Shown: piece after piece, positions 8,491 to 17,190 of the stretch
Layout of the letters: every line of letters begins with the position of its first letter
Position numbering within the stretch: the stretch's first letter is position 1
Assembly (NCBI RefSeq): GCF_900182635.1
Contig: NZ_FXTD01000001.1
Span: 62,001-126,000, forward strand
Direction: 5' to 3'
Length of the DNA stretch: 64,000 nt
DNA from: Halorubrum cibi
GTDB taxonomy: Archaea; Halobacteriota; Halobacteria; Halobacteriales; Haloferacaceae
Translations under genes and position numbers: made by a program
The notes under the pieces: generated by a model
Seen by the model: only the letters and a program-made list of their open reading frames with translations
What the model was told of the DNA's origin: nothing
The model's database searches: none

Positions 8491-9777
8491 TTAGTCGATC
8501 CGGAACTCGCGTTTGTCGGCCACCGCCTCGGCCTCGGGGAAGTCGCCGCCGCCGAGCAGCCCGCGAGCCGCCTTCTTGCCCCACTCGACGGCCGGCTGCG
8601 TGAACGTCGAGACGCTCGCGAGCTCGCCGTAGAGCACGCAGGCCGCCTCCATCCCGAACAGGAGCTCGCCGAGCGCGCGCTCGTCGACCCGGTCGATCTC
8701 GACCCGAACGTTGGGGACGTCGGCGGCCGCGAGGCTCGCCTCGGTCGCCGCGAACTCCGCGTCCAGCAGGTCGCCGAGCGAAGAGCCGCCGAGGTAGGAG
8801 AGCCCCTCGAGATCGGTCTCGGGGATCGGCGCGTCGGCGCGCTCGGTCGGCCGGACGAGCGTGACGAGCTTGTCGGCCGGGCCGGCGCGGTAGAGCTGGA
8901 GCTGGGAGTGCTGGTCGGTCGCGCCGAGCGCGCGCGCCGGCGTCTGGCCGAGCCCGTCCTTCCCGAGGCTCTCGGCCCACAGCTGGGCGAACCACTCCGC
9001 GAACGTCTCCAGCGACTCCGAATAGGGCATGAACGCGTTGGTGAGCGCGCCGCGCTCCGCGAGCGCGTAGGTCGTCGCGCCGTAGGCGTACGCCGGCGAC
9101 TCGTAAAGCGACCCCGAGAGCGCATCCATCCCGTCTCGCCCGCCCGCGAGCACCGCCTCGACGTCGTGGCCCTGGAGCGCCGTGACCGCGAGCCCGACCG
9201 TCGAGAGGGCGGAGAAGCGACCGGGGACGCCCTCCGGCACGTCGAGCGCGGGGAGGTCGTGGGTCTCCGCGAGCTGCCGGAGGTTTCCCTCCTCGCCGGT
9301 CGTGACGAGCGTGCGCTCGGTCCAGTCGACGCCCGCGTCGTCCATCGCGTCGCGAACGACGAGGAAGTTCGCGAGCGTCTCCGCCGTGGTCCCCGATCGC
9401 GAGACCACGTTGACGACCGTGTCGGCGAGCGACAGGTCGGCGAGCAGCGCGTCGACGGCGTCGGGGTCGACGTTGTCGAGGAAGTGCGCGTCCACGTCGC
9501 TCTCGAGGGCGTCCGCGAGCGTCGCCGCGCCGAGCGCGCTCCCGCCGATGCCGACGGTCAGGACCGCCTCCGGCTCCCCGAACGGTTCGACCGCGGCGCG
9601 GATCGCCGCCGGATCGGCCGTCTCGGGCAAGTTCAGCGAGGCGTAGCCGAACTCGTCGTCGGCCATCCCGCGGGCGATCCGGTCGTGCGCGTCCGCGACG
9701 CGGTCGTCGAGTCTATCGAGGGTCTCCTCCGTGAGCCCCGGCCGGGTCTCCAGGGCGTTTCCGATGTCCACGTCCAT
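8491..9777 (-). CDS. pgi: Glucose-6-phosphate isomerase
   Basis: A 428-aa enzyme of the SIS-fold PGI superfamily that interconverts glucose-6-phosphate and fructose-6-phosphate in the cytoplasm, used in haloarchaea for gluconeogenesis and glycan synthesis. It shows VGIGGSALGA (phosphate-binding loop), VVSRSGTTAETLANF, a conserved Glu region in PGRFSALSTVG, and ATDQHSQLQLY with the C-terminal catalytic Lys in VEWGKKAARGLL. It is shorter than bacterial PGI (about 550 aa) but usual for haloarchaea. The start MDVDIGNAL at 9777 has a TATA-like CTTATG 27 nt upstream. Confidence 0.92.
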   Translation of the reverse strand: MDVDIGNALETRPGLTEETLDRLDDRVADAHDRIARGMADDEFGYASLNLPETADPAAIRAAVEPFGEPEAVLTVGIGGSALGAATLADALESDVDAHFLDNVDPDAVDALLADLSLADTVVNVVSRSGTTAETLANFLVVRDAMDDAGVDWTERTLVTTGEEGNLRQLAETHDLPALDVPEGVPGRFSALSTVGLAVTALQGHDVEAVLAGGRDGMDALSGSLYESPAYAYGATTYALAERGALTNAFMPYSESLETFAEWFAQLWAESLGKDGLGQTPARALGATDQHSQLQLYRAGPADKLVTLVRPTERADAPIPETDLEGLSYLGGSSLGDLLDAEFAATEASLAAADVPNVRVEIDRVDERALGELLFGMEAACVLYGELASVSTFTQPAVEWGKKAARGLLGGGDFPEAEAVADKREFRID

Positions 9778-9800
9778 ACGGGGGAGACAGCCCGGCGGGT

Positions 9801-9807
9801 CATAAGC
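9801..9807 (-). promoter_or_regulatory. TATA box of pgi
   Basis: GCTTATG on the minus strand is centred about 27 nt before the ATG at 9777, which fits a leaderless pgi mRNA and rules out the longer upstream frame. Confidence 0.45.
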
Positions 9808-9866
9808 GTGGGTCGTTGGCGCGGACGGTCGTTCGGAGACGTTGGCGCGAGATCGACACACCGCAC

Positions 9867-10970
9867 TCAATCCGCCGGGATCACGGACTCGCCGTCGGCG
9901 AGGGCGGGTCGGCCGAACCACCGGTCGAACGAGAGCGGTCCCGATCCCAGCGTGAAGACGGCCGACGCCAGCCCGAACAGCGCGACGTGGGCCAACACGG
10001 GATCGTCGGGGAGCCCGAACAGCGTGGTCGTGAAGAGGACGAACGAGACCGCGGCCGCGCCGCGGGTGAAAAAGCCCGCGATCAGCGCCAGACCGACCGC
10101 GATCTCGGTCACGCCCGCGCCGACGACCCAGAGGCCGGGGTCGACGGGGACGACCGCGGTCAGGTCGTACTTCTCGACGACGAGGAGGCCGCTCGCGGGG
10201 TCTGACAGCTTCTGGATCAACCCGAGGTAGACGAACGTGACGCCCATGCCGACCCGGAGCAGCGTCGGGACGTACTCGCGGAGCGGGGCCGTCGACTCGT
10301 CGAGGAACGCCTTCAGGTGGTGGATCGGATCGATCCGACCGTAGTAGGTGCCGGGCGTGCTCGCGACCTCCAAGAGCATGTCGTCCGCGCTCGGCCGGCC
10401 GCCGCCGAGGACGAGCAGCGCGAGGAGGACGGGGACGTACTCCATCGCGATGACGACGCCCGGATCGACGGCGAGGAGGACCCACGCGAAGGTCAGGAGG
10501 CCGACCGCGGAGACGATCCGGGTCGCGAGCCCGAAGAGGACACAGAAGCCGATCCCGATGAAGAGCACCCGGAGGACGGGGCTCGATGCGGGCTCGAACG
10601 TCAGCGTCGGCGCGAACAGGTATCCCTGGAAGCCGGCCCCCACGAGCGGGAGCCCGATCGAGAGCCGCAGCATCCACGGGACCAAGTCGCCGTACCCGAC
10701 GAGGGTCTCCCGGAGAACGACCACGTCGCGGATCGTCGGCCGCACCCACAGGTACGCCGCGATCCCGGTGACGACGGCGAGCCCGGAGCCGACGAACACC
10801 GCGGCGTTGAACGGGTCCGAGAGCACCTCGAGGAGGAACGCGACCGCGTCCACCGGATCGCCGGAGTCCTCGGTGACGTAGTCGACGTGCGCGCTGACGG
10901 GGCGGACGGCGACCGCGCTCAGGGCCGCGACCGCCGCGAGGAGGGCGACCGCGGTCGATCGGTTGGGCAT
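9867..10970 (-). CDS. DoxX-like membrane protein with signal peptide
   Basis: A 367-aa membrane protein of the DoxX/DoxD type. A Sec-type signal peptide covers about residues 1-27 (PNRSTAVALLAAVAALSAVA, cleavage near VSA-H). About eight hydrophobic segments follow. The C-terminal half (VPTLLRVGMGVTFVYLGLIQ, then VEKYDLTAVVP, then EIAVGLALIAGFFTRGAAAV) matches the four-helix DoxX pattern. Family members are linked to quinone or thiol redox chemistry, but no catalytic residue defines a reaction here. The ATG at 10970 is preferred to one at 10988 because it starts directly at the signal peptide. Confidence 0.72.
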   Translation of the reverse strand: MPNRSTAVALLAAVAALSAVAVRPVSAHVDYVTEDSGDPVDAVAFLLEVLSDPFNAAVFVGSGLAVVTGIAAYLWVRPTIRDVVVLRETLVGYGDLVPWMLRLSIGLPLVGAGFQGYLFAPTLTFEPASSPVLRVLFIGIGFCVLFGLATRIVSAVGLLTFAWVLLAVDPGVVIAMEYVPVLLALLVLGGGRPSADDMLLEVASTPGTYYGRIDPIHHLKAFLDESTAPLREYVPTLLRVGMGVTFVYLGLIQKLSDPASGLLVVEKYDLTAVVPVDPGLWVVGAGVTEIAVGLALIAGFFTRGAAAVSFVLFTTTLFGLPDDPVLAHVALFGLASAVFTLGSGPLSFDRWFGRPALADGESVIPAD

Positions 10971-11046
10971 GGGTCGCCTACGGCCCACAGCTACCTAAGG
11001 TGTGTGTCGGATCCCCGCCGCGAACGACCGCGAGGGTCGATCGAAG

Positions 11047-11538
11047 CTATTCGTCGGCGTCAGCGTCGACGTCGGACCCGTCGGCGTCGGACCCGTCACC
11101 CGCGCCGGAGTCGTCGTCGAAGACGTCGCGGTACACCCGGCCGAACGCGTTGCGTCGGAGAGTGCTCGCGGCCGCGTCGGGACCGTCCTGGAACGTCGTC
11201 GCGACCACGGTGTCGGCGAAGGGGACGGGGTGCCACGCGACCCGGTCGACGTGTTCGGAGCCGAGTTCGACGACGTCCTCGGCGTCGAACTCGCTCTCCG
11301 CGAGCCACTCGCGGTACTCCTCGCGTTCGGCGAGGTGGACGGCGAGCAGCTCGGCGAATGTCGCGTCGCGGGCGGTCTCGATCACCGCCGAGGTGACGCG
11401 CTCGCCGTACTCGTCGGCGTCGAACTCCATCGCCTTCGCCGTCTCCCGGACTATCACCCGCGCGGCCGGGCCGACCTCCTCGTAGCGCTCTCTCGCCTCC
11501 TCGCGCGTCGCCGGCGCGAACACGCCCCTCGTTTCCAT
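11047..11538 (-). CDS. Haloarchaeal conserved protein (DUF5809-like)
   Basis: A 163-aa acidic soluble protein starting METRGVFAPATREEARERY, which I recognise as a haloarchaea-only family (probably DUF5809). A helical core of about 125 residues ends in a Asp/Ser-rich tail (SGAGDGSDADGSDVDADADE) that looks disordered. No catalytic motif is seen. A TATA-like CCTTTTCC lies about 24 nt upstream. It sits alone, divergent from the small membrane protein at 11710. Function unknown. Confidence 0.72.
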   Translation of the reverse strand: METRGVFAPATREEARERYEEVGPAARVIVRETAKAMEFDADEYGERVTSAVIETARDATFAELLAVHLAEREEYREWLAESEFDAEDVVELGSEHVDRVAWHPVPFADTVVATTFQDGPDAAASTLRRNAFGRVYRDVFDDDSGAGDGSDADGSDVDADADE

Positions 11539-11709
11539 ACGAAGTCGTTGCCGGCGGAGGGAAAAGGGCGTTCGGTTGCCGACCGTTCACTCTCGCCGCT
11601 TTCCCGGTGGGTAACCGATTCCGCCGTCTCCGGGACGCGATCCTCCCGCGACCTCGTCCGATCCGGCGCGCACCGCTCTCTTTTGTCCGTGTGGACCCAC
11701 GGAACGGGT

Positions 11710-12045
11710 ATGAGCCGATCGGACCGATCGAGACGCCCGCGAAACCGGCGGGGCGAACTCGTCGATCCGGTCCCGTTCCTCGTGAGCGCGGGTCTCGCGT
11801 TCATGCTCGCCTTCTCGATCGGCCCGATCTACGGGCTCGCTTACGGCGCCCCGCTGGGGGCGTCGCTCGCGCTGTCGGGCCTCGCGTTCGCCGGGACAGC
11901 GGTCGTGGCGTACGTCCAGTTCATCAGGAACGCGCCCCCCGTCGACGCCGGTCCGCTCCCGATCGCACCCCGGGTCGAACGGCTGTTGTACGCCGGGATC
12001 GCGCTCGGTGTGGTTCTCGCGGGACTGACAGTGCCGCTGTTTTGA
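11710..12045 (+). CDS. Small haloarchaeal membrane protein
   Basis: A 111-aa protein with a basic N-terminus (SRSDRSRRPRNRRGELVDP) and three hydrophobic segments at about residues 22-44, 47-70 and 90-111. The C-terminus is inside the last helix. No family is recognised. The ATG at 11710 is the first plausible start; the longer frame upstream is antisense to the gene at 11047. It ends next to a 20-bp tandem repeat. Confidence 0.68.
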   Translation: MSRSDRSRRPRNRRGELVDPVPFLVSAGLAFMLAFSIGPIYGLAYGAPLGASLALSGLAFAGTAVVAYVQFIRNAPPVDAGPLPIAPRVERLLYAGIALGVVLAGLTVPLF

Positions 12046-12050
12046 CCGCT

Positions 12051-12105
12051 CCGAGCGGGATCGAAGGATTCCGAGCGGGATCGAAAGGTTCCAAGCGGGA
12101 TCGAT
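12051..12105. repeat. 20-bp tandem repeat, three copies
   Basis: Unit CCGAGCGGGATCGAAGGATT at 12051-12070, a near-identical copy at 12071-12090 and a partial third from 12091. It fills most of the 82-bp gap between two convergent genes. Confidence 0.8.
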
Positions 12106-12127
12106 CGAGATTCCGGTAGTCGATCGG

Positions 12128-13420
12128 TCAGGGCTCCCGGAGAACGACCTCCCCGCGGTCCTCGGTCGGGAACGGATCGGGTCCGTCGAGGGACTCGCTG
12201 GCCTCGACGCGGTCCCACTCCTCGTCGGTGACGAGCGCGTCGTCGAGCCGGTCGACGAGCTCCGCCTCGTCGAAGTCCGTTCCGATGACGACGTAGGCGG
12301 TCTCGCGATCGCCGTGGTCGTCGTGCCAGTCGAGTTCCGGGCGGTTCGACCGGAGCATGTCGCGTTCGACCGTCGGCCGACTCGCGATCCACGGGCCGGG
12401 TGCGGTCACGCGCACCGAGGGTCCCGCCTGTCCGACCTGCTGGCGGCGGTCGTTGCCCGCGATCCACAGCGTCCCCTTCGACCGGACGACGCCGTCGGGG
12501 AGGTCGCGAAGGGCCGCCGCGATCCGCGCCGGGTGAAACGGGCGGCGGCGGCGGTAGGTGAACGAGGTGACGCCGTACACCTCGTCCGGATGGCGGTGAG
12601 CGTGACCGTCGTCGTGGCCGGTCGGATCGCGGCTCGCATCGTCGCGGTCGTGCCCCTCGCTCCCACCGTCGTCTCCGCTCCCTTCGTCTCCGCTCCCTTC
12701 ATTTCCGGCATCCTCCAGCGCGCGCTTCCAGCCGGGAAGCGTCGATACCTCCCGCTCGTCGAACAGGTCGACGCCGAGCAGTCGGTCCGGGTCGACCGCG
12801 GAGAACTCGGTGCGGATCGTCGCCGCGTCCGGCTGGAGCGCGGCGACGAGCTCCTCGGCGCGGTCGAGCTCCGCGTCGGTACACAGGTCGGCCTTGTTGA
12901 GGAGGACGACGTTCGAGACCTCGACCTGTTCGACGAGGAGGTCCGAGAGCGGGCGACCCTCCGCGTCGGTGCCGCGGCGCTCGGGGGACTCGGCATCGGA
13001 GAAGGAGTCGAGGAACAGCCGGGCGTCGAGCACGGTGACGAGCGCGTCCACGCGGTAGCGTGCGGCCGCCCGCGACTCGGTCGTGAACAGCCGGGCCACC
13101 GGCGCGGGCTCGGAGATTCCCGACGACTCGACGACGAGGTGATCGAAGGAGCGCTCGTTCGCGAGCCGCACCACGGCGGTCTCGAGGTCGTCCTGTAGCT
13201 CACAGCAGATACAGCCGTTCGACAGCTCCGTGACCCCGTCGTCGACGTCGAGTTCGGACCCCTCCGCGATCAGCTCCGCGTCGACGTTCACGTCTCCCAT
13301 GTCGTTGACGAGCACGGCGATCTCGCGGTCTCCCGCGTTCGAAAGCAGGTGGTTCAGAAGGGTCGTCTTCCCCGCCCCGAGACTGCCCGACAGCACGGTC
13401 ACCGGGATCCGGTCGTTCAT
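12128..13420 (-). CDS. COG0523 (CobW/ZNG-type) metallochaperone GTPase
   Basis: A 430-aa G3E-family GTPase that loads metal into target proteins. It shows Walker A SGSLGAGKTT (residues 11-20), the metal-binding CxCC motif at Cys70, Cys72 and Cys73 (GCICCELQDD), Walker B-type LVVESSGIS and the guanine motif NKADL. A His/Asp-rich linker at about 255-285 (GHDDGHAHRHP) precedes the CobW C-terminal domain (YGVTSFTYRRRRPF). The His-rich linker suggests zinc, nickel or cobalt, but the metal and client cannot be fixed. The start MNDRIPVTVL at 13420 is chosen because it directly precedes the P-loop strand. Confidence 0.88.
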   Translation of the reverse strand: MNDRIPVTVLSGSLGAGKTTLLNHLLSNAGDREIAVLVNDMGDVNVDAELIAEGSELDVDDGVTELSNGCICCELQDDLETAVVRLANERSFDHLVVESSGISEPAPVARLFTTESRAAARYRVDALVTVLDARLFLDSFSDAESPERRGTDAEGRPLSDLLVEQVEVSNVVLLNKADLCTDAELDRAEELVAALQPDAATIRTEFSAVDPDRLLGVDLFDEREVSTLPGWKRALEDAGNEGSGDEGSGDDGGSEGHDRDDASRDPTGHDDGHAHRHPDEVYGVTSFTYRRRRPFHPARIAAALRDLPDGVVRSKGTLWIAGNDRRQQVGQAGPSVRVTAPGPWIASRPTVERDMLRSNRPELDWHDDHGDRETAYVVIGTDFDEAELVDRLDDALVTDEEWDRVEASESLDGPDPFPTEDRGEVVLREP

Positions 13421-13537
13421 GGGCGGAAATCGAGGCCGAACTCCCTTCAACTCCCCGGCACCGCACGCCCGCGAGCGATTCGGTCCCTCCCAGTAGAAGC
13501 CGATACGTTGATACGCCATCCGTACCGATAGCCGCGC

Positions 13538-13735
13538 ATGACCGGCCTCGTTCCCATCACCGGGATCGCTGCGATCGTCGCGACGGTATCGATGGTCTTC
13601 GCCATGTTGTACCTCGTCTGGCTCTCGATGGGCGACGGGACTCACGCCCCGAATCTGGACGACGACCGTCCGGCGTTCGCCGACCGGAACGACGAGGAGG
13701 AGCAGCCGGAAGTCACCGACGGCAGCTCGGTCTGA
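13538..13735 (+). CDS. Small single-span membrane protein
   Basis: A 65-aa protein with one membrane helix (residues about 5-32, PITGIAAIVATVSMVFAMLY) and an acidic cytoplasmic-type tail. It has an ATG start, haloarchaeal codon bias and a TATA-like GATACG region about 25-30 nt upstream. No family is recognised; it could be a small accessory subunit or an orphan. Confidence 0.6.
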   Translation: MTGLVPITGIAAIVATVSMVFAMLYLVWLSMGDGTHAPNLDDDRPAFADRNDEEEQPEVTDGSSV

Positions 13736-13826
13736 GGCTTCGATCCGCTCGAGAGACCCCGCTTTTCTCCGCGTGCCGGTTCGCGTCCGCGACAGGTTTA
13801 CGGCGCTCGCCCGGCCATGAACGACG

Positions 13827-14123
13827 ATGACAGTCGCAGACCGGATCGCGGCGTTCCGTGCCGCCCTCGAGGAGTGGTTCCGTGGCCTCTACCACGGGAT
13901 GTTCACCCACCCGGCCTACGAGAAGATCGAGAAGGAGGCCGAGGACGCCGAGGACGCCTTCATGCTGGCGTGTTTCCCCGACGCGTTCGGTATCCCCTCG
14001 CCCGTCTCGTACTACACCGCCGAGCTGTTGCCGTACCTCGAAAACGAGTTCGAGGCGTGGGAGCGCCGGCTGTGGGACCGTGAGAGCCTGATCGAGCGCA
14101 AGGGCCAGCAGTACCACTTCTGA
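13827..14123 (+). CDS. Small haloarchaeal protein coupled to the Get3/ArsA ATPase
   Basis: A 98-aa soluble protein with conserved-looking aromatic stretches (EEWFRGLYHGMFTHPAYEKI and SPVSYYTAELLPYLENEF). It appears helical and has no membrane segment. Its TGA overlaps the ATG of the downstream ATPase by one base (TGATG), so the two are translationally coupled. It may be an adaptor or regulator of the Get3-like protein; that is inference from position only. Confidence 0.75.
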   Translation: MTVADRIAAFRAALEEWFRGLYHGMFTHPAYEKIEKEAEDAEDAFMLACFPDAFGIPSPVSYYTAELLPYLENEFEAWERRLWDRESLIERKGQQYHF

Positions 14124-15094
14124 TGGACCGGTTCGTGTTCTTCGGCGGGAAGGGCGGCGTCGGCAAGACCACCGTCTCGTGTGCGTACGGGTACAAGTGT
14201 GCGAACGCGGGCCTGCGGACGCTCGTGGTCTCGACCGACCCCGCCCACTCGGTGTCGGACGTCTTCGACCAGCGGTTCGACGACGACCCGGCCTCGGTCG
14301 AGGGCATCGACGGGCTCGACGCGATGGAGATCGATCCGGACGACGAGGTCCAACGGCACCTCGACGAGATACGCGAGGGGCTCTCGGAGCAGGTCTCGGC
14401 CGCGATGGTCTCGGAGATCAACCGTCAACTGGAGATGTCCCACGGGACGCCCGGCGCGTACGAGGCGGCGCTCTTCGACGCGTTCGTCGGCGTGATGCGC
14501 GAGGAGAGCGATCCGTACGACCGCGTCGTCTTCGATACGGCTCCCACGGGCTCGACGCTCCGGCTCCTCGGTCTGCCGGAGTTCCTCGGCGACTGGATCG
14601 ACCGGCTGATGTACAAGCGCCGACAGTCGATCGACCTCTTCGAGAAGGCGGCGATCGGCGACATGGAAGCCAGACGCGTGATGGAGGGCGATCCGGTTTT
14701 AGCCCGGTTGGAGGACCGAAAGGAGTTCTTCGAGTACGCCGGGGAGGCCCTCCGCGAGGAGTCCGCCTTCTTCCTCGTGTTGAACCCAGACCAGCTGTCG
14801 GTCAACGAGACCGAGCGGGCGATCGGGGCGTTCGCCGAGCGCGATCTCGCGGTGCGCGGGCTCGTCGCGAACAAGCTGACCCCCGAACCCGACGACGACG
14901 AGGAGGGTCGCGGGGCCCGATACCTGCGCGACCGCGTCGCCACCGAACGCGAACGGATCGAGCAGGTCGAGGAGGGGTTCGACCCGCCGCTGCTCGCGGC
15001 CATCGAGTCGCGCACTCGCGAGGTCCGCGGGGATCTCCTCGCCGAGGTGGCCGCCGAGCTCGACGTCGATCCCGCGACACCCGAGCGCGCGTGA
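14123..15094 (+). CDS. Get3/ArsA family ATPase
   Basis: A 323-aa single-domain ArsA/Get3-type ATPase. It shows the deviant Walker A GGKGGVGKTT (residues 8-17) with the intermonomer Lys10, switch I DPAHSVSDVFDQ, switch II DTAPTGSTLRLL and an A-loop-like LNPDQLSVNETERAI. Archaeal homologues bind tail-anchored membrane proteins; the ArsA branch drives arsenite export. There is one domain here and no arsB or arsenite-binding Cys triad, so a Get3-type targeting or chaperone role is more likely. It is coupled to the small gene upstream. Confidence 0.85.
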   Translation: MDRFVFFGGKGGVGKTTVSCAYGYKCANAGLRTLVVSTDPAHSVSDVFDQRFDDDPASVEGIDGLDAMEIDPDDEVQRHLDEIREGLSEQVSAAMVSEINRQLEMSHGTPGAYEAALFDAFVGVMREESDPYDRVVFDTAPTGSTLRLLGLPEFLGDWIDRLMYKRRQSIDLFEKAAIGDMEARRVMEGDPVLARLEDRKEFFEYAGEALREESAFFLVLNPDQLSVNETERAIGAFAERDLAVRGLVANKLTPEPDDDEEGRGARYLRDRVATERERIEQVEEGFDPPLLAAIESRTREVRGDLLAEVAAELDVDPATPERA

Positions 15095-15256
15095 TTCAGA
15101 TCGACCTCCTTCATTTAGAATTAACTTATAATTAATCGGAATCAATTGTCGGTGCGGTCGTGGAACCCGATTACGCCGCCGCCGTCCCCGCAACTATCAG
15201 GGTTGATGGTAATATTTAACACGTCGTTCGAAAACGCGTAGCACGAGGCAGAACCT
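15095..15256 (+). promoter_or_regulatory. AT-rich upstream region of cstA
   Basis: No gene. The first half is strikingly AT-rich for this genome (TTAGAATTAACTTATAATTA at 15115-15134). AATATTTAA at 15211-15219 is a likely TATA box about 41 nt before the ATG, implying a leader of about 16 nt. The leader carries CACGAGGCAGAACC (15242-15255), including a GAGG Shine-Dalgarno-like core, and recurs in front of sufC. Confidence 0.5.
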
Positions 15257-17110
15257 ATGACAAGTGTAATCTGGATCGTAGCTGCCGTGTTGGCGACGTT
15301 CACCGTCGGGTACATGGGATACTCGCGGTACCTCTCGCGGTTCGTCGACCTCGACGACGACCGCGAGACGCCGGCACACAAATACGAGGACGGACAGGAG
15401 TACGTACCGGCCAAGAAGCCGGTGCTACTGGGGCATCACTTCTCGAGCATCGCGGGCGGCGCTCCCATCGTCGGCCCGATCACGGCTGGGGCCATCTGGG
15501 GGTGGGTCCCGGCGCTCCTGTGGGTCGCCATCGGCAACCCGCTGATGGGCGCGGTCCACGACTTCATCTCGCTTTCGGGGTCGATCCGCCACGAGGGGCG
15601 GTCGATCGGGTACATCGTCGGCCAGTACGTCGGCGATCGAGGGAAGGACCTTCTGTTGTGGTTCGCGTTCCTCACGATCATCCTCGTCGTGGCGGTGTTC
15701 GCGCTCGTCGTGGGCATCGTCTTCAACGCGTTCCCGGAGGTGACGACCGCGAGCTTCGTGTACGTGTTGCTCGCGCTCGGCTTCGGAGTGTACCTCTACC
15801 AGCTCAACGGCCCGTTCGTCCCGGGCACGGTGCTCTTCGTCGCCGGCGTCTTCGCCGGCATCTGGGTCGGCATCCAGTTCCCGTTCGCGCTGTTCGAGCT
15901 GGCCGGCGAGGCCAGCCACGACCCGGGGACGTTCGTGCTGTTCAGCGGAACCGGTTCGTGGGTTCCGGGTGCGGCCGCGCTCGGCGGCAACACCGCCGCG
16001 TGGGTCCCGGTGATCATGGTGTACGGAGCCATCGCGAGCGCGCTCCCGGTGTGGGTCCTGCTCCAGCCGCGTGACTACCTCTCGTCGTTCCTGCTGTACA
16101 CCGGCGTCGGCGGCGGGGTTCTCGCGATCATCGTCGGCACGCTGTTCGCGACGTCCTCCGTCCCGCTCGTCGTCGACTCGTCGATCGCCCCGTTCCAGGG
16201 CTTCTGGGGCGTTGAGGCCGCGGGGCTGTATCCGCTGTTCCCGCTGCTCTTCATCACCATCGCCTGCGGGACGATAAGCGGGTTCCACTCGCTCGTCTCC
16301 TCGGGGACGACCGCGAAACAGCTGAACAAGGAGAGCGACGCCCGGCTCATCGGCTACGGCGGCATGCTCGGCGAGGGGTTACTCGCCGCGCTGGCGCTGT
16401 CGACGCTCGCGGTCGCCGGGTTCGCCGGCGACGCGGCGGCCGGCGGGATCGGCGGCGCGCTCCCGAACTTCGCGACCGGCGGCGGCATCATCCTCACGAG
16501 CTTCGGGATCCCCCAGGCGGTCGGCTCCGTGTTCATGGCGCTCGTGCTCGTGAGCTTCCTCCTCACGTCCACCGACACGGCCGTTCGGCTCGGTCGCTAC
16601 ATGATGGAGGAGATCGTCGGCACGCCGAGCGGAACGACCGACACCGGCCTCTCGGGCGGCATCGGTTCGTTCGCCCGCGGGCGGTACACCAACCCGCTGA
16701 TCCAGATCGGATTCGGCTACCTCCTCGTGATCTCCGGGCAGTGGGCGACGCTGTGGGCACTGTTCGGCGGCGCGAACCAGCTGCTCGCCGCGCTGGCGCT
16801 CTTGACCGCGACCGTCTGGATCGCCAACTGGGACGACTCCAAACAGCTCGTCTCCACCGGCGTCCCGATGGCGGTTATGGTGACGATCACGGTGCTCGGG
16901 CTGCTCTGGTTGGCGCTGTTCCAGAACCTCTATCTCAACATCATCCAGGGCGGCGCCGGTACGATCGGCGCACAGGTGTCCTCGGGCGTCCAGATGATCC
17001 TCGCGTTCGTGCTCATCGGACTGGCGCTGTCGCTCGTCCGTCTCGGGTACGGTAACCTGAAATCGGTTCGGGGCGGGAGCCGATCCGCCGCCGAGCCGGG
17101 CGACGACTGA
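15257..17110 (+). CDS. cstA: CstA family carbon starvation / peptide transporter
   Basis: A 617-aa polytopic membrane protein with about 16 hydrophobic segments. Diagnostic CstA stretches are AHKYEDGQEYVPAKKPVLLG, GHHFSSIAGGAPIVGPITAG, GNPLMGAVHDFISLSGSIRH and SGFHSLVSSGTTAKQLNKES. Bacterial CstA and BtsT take up peptides or pyruvate during carbon starvation; the substrate here is unknown. Length is close to other archaeal members. It is probably monocistronic with its own AT-rich promoter. The ATG at 15257 is supported by a GAGG-containing leader and conserved start. Confidence 0.92.
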   Translation: MTSVIWIVAAVLATFTVGYMGYSRYLSRFVDLDDDRETPAHKYEDGQEYVPAKKPVLLGHHFSSIAGGAPIVGPITAGAIWGWVPALLWVAIGNPLMGAVHDFISLSGSIRHEGRSIGYIVGQYVGDRGKDLLLWFAFLTIILVVAVFALVVGIVFNAFPEVTTASFVYVLLALGFGVYLYQLNGPFVPGTVLFVAGVFAGIWVGIQFPFALFELAGEASHDPGTFVLFSGTGSWVPGAAALGGNTAAWVPVIMVYGAIASALPVWVLLQPRDYLSSFLLYTGVGGGVLAIIVGTLFATSSVPLVVDSSIAPFQGFWGVEAAGLYPLFPLLFITIACGTISGFHSLVSSGTTAKQLNKESDARLIGYGGMLGEGLLAALALSTLAVAGFAGDAAAGGIGGALPNFATGGGIILTSFGIPQAVGSVFMALVLVSFLLTSTDTAVRLGRYMMEEIVGTPSGTTDTGLSGGIGSFARGRYTNPLIQIGFGYLLVISGQWATLWALFGGANQLLAALALLTATVWIANWDDSKQLVSTGVPMAVMVTITVLGLLWLALFQNLYLNIIQGGAGTIGAQVSSGVQMILAFVLIGLALSLVRLGYGNLKSVRGGSRSAAEPGDD

Positions 17111-17190
17111 GCCGTCGCCGACCGAGCCGCGGACGATCGAACGTCCGCGACGGGCGACCGCTCGTGCGACCCGTTTTTTTGACCGAACCG

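Noticed and set aside
8365-10230. A 621-aa open frame on the plus strand
   Set aside because: It is antisense to pgi and the DoxX-like gene, with no motif and shadow-type composition.
14123-15094. Arsenical pump ATPase ArsA
   Set aside because: Only one ATPase domain, no arsenite-binding Cys cluster and no arsenic genes nearby; a Get3-type role fits better.
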